Shown one piece after another: positions 25,157 through 38,000 of a DNA stretch of 64,000 nt; positions within the stretch are counted from its first letter, which is position 1; each line of letters opens with the position of its first letter. The stretch comes from Phoronis australis (taxonomy: Eukaryota; Phoronida; Phoronidae): positions 409,169 through 473,168 of the forward strand of contig NMRA01000269.1 in assembly GCA_002633005.1 (NCBI GenBank). Reading direction: 5' to 3'. The notes below the pieces were generated by a model that was not told where the DNA came from, ran no database searches, and saw only the letters and a program-made list of their open reading frames with translations. Position numbers and translations under genes: made by a program.

Positions 25157-28100
25157 GACCTGCATGGTTTGTTCATTCAGTTGAAATCACCATCAGTATC
25201 ATAAAACCACTGTTGCTAGCGCATGTACTTTACTGCACTGAGTGTGTACTGTCAATCTGTGCCTATAGGGGTGACATACTTCCGGGTATTCACAAATCAT
25301 TTGGGGGGACACGCCCATTTATGGAATCGGTGCTGAAATATTTCCGGGATTTCAAAAATCATGGGAGGGGTACTAATGCTTTGCTATTAACCAAGCGTTA
25401 GAAAAACTGTGGAAAATGTAATTTGACTCCGAAAAGGCAGGCAGAATAATAGAGCAAAATTCCAGACAAATACTGTTAACAACTTTTTCCCTTTTCAAGG
25501 GCTTTTAACACAGTTGAGAACGTCACAAAGGTGTTTCATCATGGTAGTTAATAACTCGTAAATGGTAAAGTCTTATGAAGTCGTAACTTAGTGTTTATAA
25601 TTTTTTTAAAATGAGCAGACATAACTTGATTTAGCGACTGTTTACAATTATCACCAATTTCACGAGCGCACATACCGTACGCTTTAGGAGACGAGCTTGC
25701 CGCTAGCGTTGGCTTATGACATCGTAAAAATGGCATTTTTAATTACTTTTTTCACATCGTAAAAACATGGTGAAACAACCAAGAACAGAAATGTCATATG
25801 ATCCAACCAGGCAATAACAAATAACGGGAAGAATTGTTTGAAAATAATGTTTATTTTTATACTGGGCCACTGCACAAACAAATGCTTGCAATTAAGTTTT
25901 GAAGCACATTTGCAGTTTAACAGATGAGGTATCTTATAAAATAATGGGAGAGGGGAAAAGCTTACAGTTTGTACGCTTGTGAAAATGGCAATAATTATGA
26001 ATGGACCCTTCTCTTTTCTTTATTTTGGCCTAAGTGATGAGATCATACCACAGAGTTTGAAGCTACACCTTTTAACGAAATAAAACGAGGTCAAACTATT
26101 CTGCTGGACAATAGCATGAGTCACACACCAGAAAACATTCTTAAACAATGGAACAGAAAATGTCACTTGATGCCAAGTGTGGGTTAGGTGCAGAAAGTAA
26201 GAATGTCTACAAGGCAGAAATATTTGCCCAGTATTCAACAACTGTTGATATAAGTGTTTCTGCACTTCAAGTCATCTGGAAAGATTAACATAGCAAGGCT
26301 CTGATTAATGCCTGGCCGACAAGTGTTGTACAAAAATTATAATTAAGGTTTTACGCCACCAAATTTGGCTAACTTTGGAACATCACATTTCAGAAGTGGC
26401 TGATCGGATGCGAATAAATTGTCAAATGTTACGCTTTATACAGTTCCATTTTTACACCAGGGGCAATAAAAATAGGACTTCAGTGACTTCCTTGAAAAAA
26501 TTCAAGTTGCACAGAACGAAAACGAAATGATATTTCAGAAAACAGTAACAGTGTTTTTCAGAGCTCATCTTGAACTTTTGGTATCAAATGAAATTCGGTC
26601 ACGTTATTGACAACGTTGTTTTATCATCAAAATACCTTTATTTTTGCGAAACTTTACTAAAAAGACACGGTCACGTGACCTGACAGTGGTAAAGAAGTAA
26701 TACGGTAAATCAAATTCTACATGGTTTCTACTTACAGAAAATATATGCTTTTACAGACATAAAACCTGTAATTTTGCAGACGTCTGTTTAATAAATATTC
26801 AAGACTAATCAATAAGGTCTTACATAACCTTAGATAATACTTAACCATAATGTACAGGTGCACATAACCAATGTGATAAGGGTACGCACTATATTCTGTT
26901 GACAAAGATTATACATTTACATAAGCATACCGACAGAATTTATATGATAAAATCGTACCAATTTTAGACAAAATTGATTATTCAAATTAACCTTATCCCA
27001 ATCTTCTAGGGTTCTATAACATGGCTGTGAGTGTCCACATTTTTACAAATATCACCTTATGTTAGCTAAAATACAGAAATTAAAAACGATAAAGCGTCAA
27101 TTTGGTTCGACATATTTTTTACGAAAAATGAAAAACAATATTTCACTTGCCCATACTGTGCCCTAAACTAGGGAGATTTTACGAAAATTACTGAGGTGAA
27201 AATTAAATTGTGACAATCTCTATACCAGAACTCTACGCGGAATTTTAAAACTAACCGCTAAGGCTCGGAGACAGTCTGGGTCTATTGCACAGAAACCCTG
27301 CGTGGCAATAGAGCTTAGGCCCATGTAGAATTTTTTATTCAATACAAAATCACTGCTCCTTCAAAAACGCTCGAAAAAGTTGATTTCTCCCAACACCTTG
27401 TCAAGGCATACAACTTGCATCCTGGCTGATAGGTCACCAAATGTGGAGTGCTCGCAAGCTAGAATCGCTCCGCAGCACTCTAAAATTGATTTGTTCTCAG
27501 GACGAGTTTCGTCATTGTTGCAGAATTCTGTCTACTATCGAGTTGCCTTCGTAATCGCTTCCATTGATGCATTTCCGTGATAAAAAGTGTTTTTACCCTG
27601 ACATTGTAAGCTACAAGTCTTCTCGCTCGGACCACCTGTGCTTTCCAAGTGTAAATGCTAATTTTATCAAAGGATGAACCGTTATTCAATCAAATGCAAT
27701 CCCGAGCTGAACATCCCAGTGAGTTGAATGTATCAGTAAAGCTATCTTGTGAAAAAAAGATCAATTCCTTCAGCCCATCGTAAAGAGTTTGGTCAGAGGC
27801 AATTGCGTTCAGGCAACATATGTAACAGATTCCATCAACCCTACTCTACAACAGCACAACCACTGGCCAACATTACAAATGTGTGTATTGATTAGACACT
27901 TCAATACACACAGGAAGCAAAACACTGTCCTGATGTCACTGAAAACAACCACAATAAAAGACACATCCACATGGTATGAGAACAACATGAAAGCAGGAAG
28001 CGACACCAGACAAGGAGAGTCAGAAATCAAAACAAAAAGCACGAAACCATTTTCATCTTTCTCGTTAGCTTAGCTGAACAGAATCGAAAAACACCGACTA

Positions 28101-28941
28101 CAATCGCTCAACGCTGAACGGGGAAAAACAAAGCCAGTTTTGTTGCTTCTGAAACTGTCTGACTCAGTTCTGCCACAAGATAGCGCTAGTGAATGGCTGG
28201 TAAGGCACTCGATAGGTGATTGATGCTGCCAGACAATTGCTGCGGTGTTTGTATTGAACTTGTGATTGTTAATAGTACAGGCAGATATCAAACAACCATT
28301 GCCACAGGCTTTTGTTCACAAACTGGGTTAAGTAGGGCAACCAGGGAATTGGCGATAACAAAGCGAACATAATACGAAAAAATCAAAATATACAAGTGAA
28401 ATAGCTGGTAATAATTAGCGTACCACACACTAACAGGAAAGACATGTAACCAGATAATGACACACTTATGAAGACACCGTAATTCTTCACCAATTTAGCA
28501 AATAAATGAAATATCATTTTGCCAAATTTCCAAACAAAAACAAAAATCATCTTGTTTTTGGCTGTTAGTACTGCATACTTATCAAAAAACGTTTGGCAAA
28601 GTTTCTACTGTTTGAAGCAATCATCCTTAAAAAACACAAAACTAACAATTTTGCCAAATATTTTTGTGCGGTGAAATACGTGAAGATTTATCGAACTATA
28701 GTTGATTGTGCAACTAGTGTTGATTTTCCTTTTAGACGGGGGAGAGGGGGTGCAAAGCGATGAGATTTACTTGTGAGGGAAAGGTATGGAGATCACGACC
28801 CTTACTTGTAATGCATGGCTAAACAGGCAAAGCACTAGCCAGACTCCACACAACCAGCAATATGAGATCTGAATTTGAAAAACGTAGTCTGCTCAACGGT
28901 TACTACATCGCCGTCACAAAACAAGTACATCGAGAACATAC
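25157..28941. other. Proximal part of the intron downstream of AFF exon 5; no exon seen
   Basis: Apart from the family 4 repeat, no exon with paired splice sites was seen on the minus strand. The conserved serine-rich and C-terminal AFF exons expected 3' of exon 5 were looked for here without success. Confidence 0.5.
26341..26600. repeat. ~270-bp dispersed repeat (family 4), inverse orientation
   Basis: ACCAAATTTGGCTAACTTTG, GCTGATCGGATGCG, GTTCCATTTTTACACCAGGG and CTCATCTTGAAC follow the inverse order of 36057-36325. Confidence 0.6.
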
Positions 28942-29031
28942 CTGTTGATTTTGGGAGAATTGAAAGTGTGGCGCCTCTTCTTTGCGAGGTGTCTGTATGC
29001 CAGTCAGTGGGGGGTCTATGCTCTTCATTTC
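28942..29031 (-). CDS. AFF: AFF homologue, exon 5 (second half of ELL-binding motif)
   Basis: 90 nt, 30 codons, phase 0 at both ends, acceptor TTTTTTCACGTGCAG and donor GTATGT. It encodes EMKSIDPPLTGIQTPRKEE followed by APHFQFSQNQQ, matching AFF4 EMTHSWPPPLTAIHTP...FPFPTKESQQ residue for residue in spacing. In AFF4 this peptide folds on the ELL2 C-terminal domain. The usual tryptophan of HSWPPPL is replaced by Asp here (SIDPPL), which may alter affinity. A 43-bp minisatellite sits only about 170 bp upstream of this exon's acceptor. Confidence 0.9.
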
Positions 29032-32000
29032 CTGCACGTGAAAAAACATCTTGAGGTGATTAACATCGTTTTCCTTAGAACGTGACCACAAACAATGCCT
29101 CTCATTTTGTATTACATAACCATAAGGATGCATTGCGTAAAAGTTTGCGGGTTGGAATTTTTGTCTGTCAATCAATTCTACAGGTGATTAGTGTAATGGG
29201 CGGCCTACGCACGTCTGCTACAACGTGTACCAGACAGCCTGCGCGGCCTACGCACGTCTGCTACAACGTGTACCAGACAGCCTGCGCGGCCTACGCACGT
29301 CTGCTACAACGTGTACCAGACAGCCTGCGCGGCCTACGCACGTCTGCTACAACGTGTACCAGACAGCCTGCAATTATTTTTTTATAATTCTACAGTTTCA
29401 AAAATATCACAGCTTTACGATAAGCATAAACCTGTGAAAGACAGTTCTTGCAAGACATCATGTTTTTGATACCAACTATTGTGTTAGGTCTGTTTTAAAC
29501 TAGAAAGATGGAACAATTCAAGCAACAATAAATCCGCGCTTTCCGTCAAGAAACAAGATTTTATTTACGCCATTTATCGTTATAAAACTGGTCTTGTCTA
29601 GTTCCTCACTCGGTCCCAAATTATTCCTAGTCAAACTAAGTGTGTGATTTCTGGGCTCTGGAAGAACTGACACCAGAGCCCAGAAATCACACACTTAGTT
29701 TGACTAGGAATAATTTGGGACCAATTTCATACAGTAAGCTGTCTAAATCGAAACTTGTTTTTTACAGAAAGCTCAGGTTTAATGCCGCTTTAAAAACATT
29801 GTAGCATACCTACAGAGGGCATAAATGGTCAGAAGTGAAATACTGAGTAGCTAATTGCTATGTATGAAATTAGTATGTTATAATGAATTGTGCTCTGGAG
29901 ACCTTAAGTTCAAATGAAGATTGCAGCCGAGCTCATTAAGACCAATTGAAAATGACTCAAACTGATTTTCGACAGCAAAAGTCTTTCTTGTTAAATTCTT
30001 TTCAGATGCAACGATGTAAATTACGTAAATACCTCAGTCACTACATATGACAGACGTTTAAGAACACAAAAAAATGTTAGGTGATACGAGAGCACTATGA
30101 TGATGTCATGGAGAGAGATGGGGTACGGATTTTCATAAAGCAAGTACGTAAAATTTTGTACACACAACGTAAACATTTTTCAATTAACATGAACAGCTTC
30201 ATGGTAGCCGCTGAAATCTGGCCCATTCGTAATCGATAATCGGACAGTGTCCAGCAAGCAGTATCAATTATAATGGATAATCGGATTGCGAACCGTGTAC
30301 TGCATATAATGTTAGACACGACTGGATTGGATGGGTACCTGCTGATGTTAAAGTGAATAACAACTGTGCAAGAGTGTAGTCTCAGCTACGATATACAGGA
30401 ATTTTAAGACATCATACTACCAAGTTTTGGTTTTGAGTTTGCAAAGAAAACTATCCAATAAATGGGAACATCGTGGAAAAAAATCTTTAGTTTGGTAAGT
30501 CTCTGATGCTAGGACACAAACCATCTAGATATTCATTTTTTGATTTTGTAGATTGGGACATGGGCGATTTTGGCGTTCATCATATACTAAACATTGCACT
30601 TAATATATTACATAGCCAGACCGCTAACTTCAAAGGACACACCTGCAGAGAGACAAGAGGCATTTTTTTATCATCATGGTGGCCAACAGAGAGTGTGTTT
30701 TGAAATTAATTTTCGCTTAAAAAGTGATTTGGGTGGTGAAGAAACAAATTAACTGCTGGCGAAAATGGCCCCTTCACAGACAGCTCGTCTGTCTGGCTAA
30801 CGTTTTTTCTATCGCTTCAGTCGGTGAAACTGTGAGTGTTTAAGCCAACAAAACTGCTAGCGTCTTAGCCACTCACTTGACGCTAATTTTGATGTGAAAG
30901 GACAGTAGACTGGAGGTGATTGAGCTGGGGAATTGACGTCAGAAAACAATGACTGCTGAAAGTGTGTAAGACATCTGAGTTCTGGGATGACACACAGCTG
31001 TAGTCAGGCCTGCAGTGTTAGTCAGAAAAAAATGAGTGCTGAAAGTGTGTGAGACAACTGAGTCCTGGGATGACACACAGCTGTAGTCAGGCTGGCAGTG
31101 TTCATGACGTCAGTGATAGCACTGTACAAACAACTGGATGGCAGCAAAGTGAAATTTCTGTGTTCAAACGGCCGTTTTTTACCAACAGCTCTTTTAAGCA
31201 GATAAAAAGCTGATGTTTTCACCTTTCCCATTGGAATATTTGTTGCCAAAATAACTTAACTGTACATTCTCAGTAAATCATTTCCAGGGATGAGATTATA
31301 CATCTTTAAGTGGATGAAAACAGGTCCAATGAAAAAATACCTTGTAGTTCGCATGAACTGCATTTGCACCGGTCATTTTTACTGGTATAACAAACTGGTA
31401 TTAGATGCTATAACAGGGCAAGCTCAAAGATTAATTAGTTTTAAAATAGCATCAAAATGCTTACATGGATGAATGTAACATTTAAGCTTATTTTCACTAT
31501 GCAATAAAAAGAGTAACCCTGCTTCCACAACACACAAGGCAGTCAAACGTGGCCGACATCAAAGAACGACGGCCAATAAAACCTACTAACATGGCAGGTT
31601 TATAACCCCACCTGTGCTTACCTGGAATATGTTCTCCAGTTCCGGTGGCCCACTACCAGCTGGCTTCTGCAATGAAACAAAATCATGACCAACCAAATGA
31701 ACATCAAACTCAATCAGACCTCAGGCTTTCAATGCATTGACCTTTCAATCAATTTACGCAGACAGTCTTGCGACCTCTGCTTCCAGTACAACCGAATACA
31801 GAATTTTCAAAGCAGGCGACAACAAGAAGGTTTGGAATGTTGTGCTGTTTCAAACGCCGTCACTTTCGGTACCACACTGTGAGGTTTCATACGGTATATA
31901 GGCAACACATGCAGCACATAGACGCTGCTATAAAGGCAACAGTCACTCGCAGGGGTACCGGATTTTGAGAACCATTCTGATGCCTGTGACAGCCAGATGT

Positions 32001-35000
32001 AAAAATTCATATCGTCCAGAACCCAAAAATTTTCATACCATCGAGATAATAACGGTTAAAATCTCGGTTGGCAGCGTAAAAAAGATTGACAGACATCATA
32101 GCGAAAGGCTGATCAAATTACGCATCTACTTCATGAAACATAAAGAGCAGCGGAACAACAGAGACTATATACAAACATCATTAACTAGCAATAAGTCAGG
32201 CAAGAATTTCTCTGTTCTGAATAAACATTCTAATTTTAGGAAGTTTAGAAATCATGTTTAGTACACGGTGTCAATGAACACCAGCCATACAAGGTGAGAA
32301 TAACATACTTAGAAGTAGCACATGCCACAGATCATGTTTGGTGCGTGCATGGAGTCAATGAACACCAGCCACACAAGATGAGTGTGAAATGATTAGAGGC
32401 ACTACATGACTCAGACCATGATCACAGTACACCATTGACTAGGTTTCTACAAAACCCAACGACCAATTAAGATAACAATCAAACTTCACCAACTTTAATA
32501 TTCACACATTGTATATTACCACTGCAGCTGTCAATATGACCAATTACCGACTCAAAAATATTGACTGCCGGTGAGTTAAAAACTTCTTGATTTGTCCAAA
32601 TGATGTATTATCACATGACCATCAACACTCCTGTCCTCACATTGGCGAAATAAAAAATAATTGGAGGCGGTCTGATACACGTACTAGACGTGCGCTCACC
32701 ACGCATGTGGGCCCGTTGGACTTATCACCTGGAACCATTTTTATGCTTTAAAAACCGAGCTGAGGAGCTAGAAACCTGACTCAAGGGTTTAGCAGTGTGA
32801 CCAAGTGGGACTCAAACCCACGACCTCGAGTAAAGAAAGTGGGCACTTATCACATCAGGCCACACTGCCCCCTCTTGGCTAAAACACTGTACAATGATTT
32901 TTACATTATGTGATGTTGCACGGCTACCCATGTCATATCCCTTTTCACTGTCAGATGGCATGTCAGATGCCTCTATTCGTGATCTGACCAATAACGCGAT
33001 GCTGAAACCATGAACCCCTGATCGTTTTAAACACAGTTATTGAGCAGACAATATAGAGACATTGAAGCAAGAAAAGACATGTTAACGCAACAGACCAATA
33101 AATCAGAGGAAAGAAGCACCAGTGGTTGGTTCATAAAAACAAATATAGTCGGATTCCTCAGGCAAATAATACAAATATGAACCAATCTTAAGGGCATTAT
33201 GAGGTCATACGTGGACTGAGTGAGAACAATGTTGCCTGAGGTCAAACGCAACATTGCTCCGCAGAGGTCTATGTACGCCCGAGGAATCAGTCGATATTTG
33301 TTTTATTATATGATCACTAACGCTTCTTTTCTCTGATTTCTTCGTCCACCATTAGAGTGATATGTTTTTGCCTGCTCTTGTGAGCACACCTAGTAGTCAC
33401 CATCTGCTCGCTTTGTTAGGAAGTGAAGGGAGTCTACCTCATAAAATTAGTATGTTCACATAAAGCGACTCCTCATCTACGAGACTTGAATGAAAAGTGA
33501 TAATCCATAGTTAGCCGGTCAACATCACCTCACAATGGAAGTCACTGCATTTTATTTTAGCCAATCAAGAGGATAGAAGTATCAGAGGTCATGTAATAGC
33601 AGTTTATATGGACCTTGGGAGAGCCATGTTGCCCAAGGTCCAGGTACATAAACAAATATTGACCGGTCCCAAGGGAGATATCTGCCGGTCACAGAGACTC
33701 GAGGAGAGCAATGTTGCCCAATTCCTAAGGCCAGAGGCATCATTGCTCCCCCTCCCTTATCCCCTCCCAAAATGACAGGTGTTTATATTTGCATAAAAGT
33801 TTCCGTAAAGAACATGACCTTGAATCGTCAAACGACACATCCCAAATAACATTTTTTTTGCGAAAAGTCAAGTCTCCAAAATGATTTGAATAGATGCATA
33901 TAGTAACTGTCATTTACAGACACTTACTAGGTTTGTTCTTCTAATCATCATGGAGTTAATTAATGGATGAAGCATCATTGTATACTCTCATTGATTTTAC
34001 TGCAATCGTACTTAGGCATTGTTATCCAGAAACAGAAAACGAGAGCGATCACTCGACAGTCTACTATGGACAGACTGTTGTGGAAACAATACAACCACCC
34101 ATAGACTCAACAATACTTTAGTTTTATCAGTGATAGTTAATGGCATATCAGAATAAATAATTATCAAAGAATGTCCTTTTTGACAAATCAAAGGCTGTGT
34201 TTACATTGATACAAATAACGGAAATTTTGCCAAGTTTTGTTTGTTGTTGCAGGGCAGCTGTGGTGCATAAACAATGCTAATGACAGAATAAATTTTTCAT
34301 ATTTATTGCAGTTGGTTTGCAAAATAAAATCTCACTTTTCCACGAAATTGTACAGAAGTTCCAGCACACCTTGGCAAACATCCAAAGTTTAGGTGAGCCA
34401 GTTCATAAAAAGAGCCAACCAGTGAGAGTGGAGTGTCCTAAATGTTTAAGGTATGATCAAAATCAGGAATACCCTTACAAGATTTTTCCACAGTCCCTCT
34501 GCAATACACAAAACAGCTGTCTGGCCAGTGGGCACCATTATTTACTATGACTATAAAACCAGATCTGCTACAAATCTGACAAACCACAGGAGCGTGGTGA
34601 AAAAACTCAACTGGCACGTACTTCAGTGGAGTCAACACCAGTCAATTTACCAAAGCATGTTAAGAGAGTCCAACTAACCAGTTAACGGGCAGTGTTCTTA
34701 TTGGCTCAAGACTGCAGCCCAGGCCATAGTTCGAACCTGGAGTTTTTTAGACTTCATAATCAAATGTTATAAGAAACCTACGGCAGTAACTACACATTGC
34801 CAAATTGAAGGTTCATAATAGTAGTTCAACAAAAGCTTATAAACTGTCCATTCGTTAGAATCAGTTAGTCGTCTCCCAAAACATTAATGTGACGTTTTTT
34901 GAGATAAAAGGAATTTTTCGAAATCAGCGGATCCGTGAATTCGGACTGTATGGGAACCTTTGAGTGTGCAGCTAAAGGCTCTACTGATCAGCTAAATAGA

Positions 35001-38000
35001 TCTCCATAAATGCCAGTCATCAGTGAAAATTGGTGACATGTAATAAAATCGCAACAGATTTCATTGTTTTAATACCTTCAAAACGTCTATCCCATCCAAC
35101 AACAATCATGAAATGTGTTTTTCACCGTAAATTGATACTATCCCTTGAATTCATTACAAGTAAAAGACGGGCAACACAATTACGAACCAGCACACCAAAG
35201 ACCAGGGTAAGGAAAAGGCCCATGTTTTTATCTAGTATTTCTCATGTGAGATTTGCCAAGCGAACTATCACAGAAAAACGACTAAGATTATAAATCAACA
35301 ACCACAAGAATGTGCTACCAAGTGTGATCTCTGATAGGACTGGCATCATGGTGCAGTTAATGACGCTACCTAGTGGCGAAACATAAAACTAAACTTCAGA
35401 CAGGGACAGTAACCACAAATCCAAAAAGACAAATGAGATTATGCAGTCGCATGATTTTGGTCTTGAAAATAAAATTCATTGAGCAGATCATTGAAGACAA
35501 ATGTTGTGTAAACATCATGAGTGTCCGGTTTGTAGGAGTTGGCACCAAAATCAATACACATTAATAATAGACGTGCAGACAATATCAGTTTTTCCTTTAC
35601 TTGAAACAAGATTAAGTGCACATTTGTGATACATCCTGTCCATAAAAACAGTGGGTTCATCCTGGCTAGAGCTGTGTTCGATATTTCCTAGTCGCTTTTT
35701 TACAAAGAAGCTTATTGGCCAAGACCACCCAGACAGTTTCAAGCTGAGCGAGCACTGCCTATCACAACAGGTTGACAGAATACCAATTTGCACCTCAACA
35801 GAATAGAACACAACCATTGCATAAGGTTATGCAGAACCTTATGGATTTGAACCCAATATCTAGAAAACTAAAAATTTGAACTCGGTAAAAATATATCATA
35901 GGAAGCATCATAGACAACGTGTATAATTTGATTTTTTTCTCATACAAATCTGCTATTTATTGGGTTATGTGATCGATCATGTCTTTAGTAGTAAAATTGA
36001 GCAAACAAGAGAGGTACGTCCAAAGCAAAACAAGACCCAATTGCGTTTGTTGCGTACATGTTCAAGATGAAATCTCAAAAATGCTGCAACAGTTTACTAG
36101 AGCATCATCTCGTTTTAATTTCATGCAGCTATTGCATTTTTTCAACAAAATCATAAAAGTCCTATTTTTGATAGCCCCTCATGCAAAAGTGGAAAATTTT
36201 AAAACCAATACCTAACAGCGTTTTGGAGAACAGTGCACAGTTCTATCTCAAAGTTTCATACGAATCCGATCAGCCCTACCTGAGTTATGACGTCCTGAAG
36301 TTTGCCAAATTTGGCCATCTTTCGAGGCTCCTACGTAACCTTTAAGAACGAATCTCAGACCGATGCTCATAAAGGATGAAGAGAATTTGGAGGGGGGAGA
36401 AGGTATTCTGTCAATGTTGAAGCTAACATAACCGTATAGTCATGCAGTTTATTAAAGTGGTTTGTGACTGTATACGGCTGAATTTACGTTGACTGCTGTT
36501 TTGTTCTTTATAAGAGCGTAGTGCCGCATTCGCAGCCCCGTGTCTACGGCCATCTTAGCAAAGACAGGGCGAATGGCGATTGGCAAAAAAGAACCCTGGG
36601 GAGACGATCTGTCCAAATGCACTGAAAGGCTAAGACAACGGCTTATTTAAAGGTAGGGTAGTTCAACAGGAATATAAGCACAAGTGTTAGTAATCCGGCA
36701 ATGAATGCCATTGATGGTCATTAGAAATCAATACACGGAAAACACTTCAGTGACAACAAGACTAAATCAACTTGTAGTGAGAAAGAGTCACCAGTAGGCA
36801 GGATGTGATTTGGAAAGTAGAACTAACAAGTAAACCATGTCGACCAAATGAACTATACCGGTTAAGCTTCAATAACCCACGACATGGGAAGCAATGCATA
36901 ATAATAACCTCCCTCCCTCCCCCCCCCCTGTACCCTGGCTAGGACACGGGTACTGAACATTCAGTCCTTCACGCAGACTTACATACTTTTCTGGAGTCTT
37001 TGCTCAGCACATTGGCTGCACTGATGGCCCTCAAGTACATTGACAAGAGATAAGTGTTCCGCAGGAAATCACTTTGCCATAATAATAAGGAAACCTTAAT
37101 TAATGTCTCTCCATAAACACAGGTAAAATTAAGGTAGGTTCATCCATACCCCTGTCAGCACACTGGTTAATTCCAGAAGAAGATTCCTGTACCTCTATAT
37201 CCTTGGTTCATTCTACCCACCATCATGAATTATTGTTTGGTTGTGCTCAGCTAAGCCGGGCAGAGTAATTGGCTTCTGACCATAATAAATGTTATGGGCC
37301 TTTTGCATTACCCATTTAGTACCTGGACTACGGTAAAGTCGCGTGATTTTCGGACACTGAAAATTAATTCCAATAGAAAAAATTCATTCTTGGACGAATC
37401 TCGCGAAATATCATTTTGTGGTGTCCGAATTTGGCGGACCTCCAAATTTGGGTTTCCGCTAGTGTCCGAATTTCGTGGGTGTACATTATTTCGATGAGCG
37501 GTCGTAGTATCAACAATGCTGGCTCGGTCATTTGATAGCAGTATAATTGCAGGTAAATGAGACTCAAATGGTCTGAGCGATTAATTTTTGAAAATCTGGC
37601 TTTCCCAATAAGAAATNTAAACACAGGTAAGATTAAGGTAGGTTCATCCATACCCCTTTCAGCACACTGGTTAATTCCAGAAGAAGATTCCTGTACCTCT
37701 ATATCCTTGGTTCATTCCACCCACCATCATGAATTATTGTTTGGTTGTGCTCAGCTAAGCTGGGCAGAGTAATTGGCTTCTGACCAAAATAAATGTTATG
37801 GGCCTTTTGCATTACCCATTTAGTACCTGGACTAACATTCTTTCTCAACCACAAGAATTTTAGACTCAATGTAAAATTTTGACCGGTCTAAATTTAGTAC
37901 AGTACTAAAGTTAGTACACTTGAAACGACTGGATTAGCGAGTGACTCAAGTTGGTCCCAATAGGTAGGCACAATGTGAAAGGTTTGATCCATTTTCTCGA

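Noticed and set aside
29082-29437. Plus-strand frames of 101 and 70 codons
   Set aside because: Artefact of the stop-free 43-bp minisatellite, antisense to AFF exon 5.
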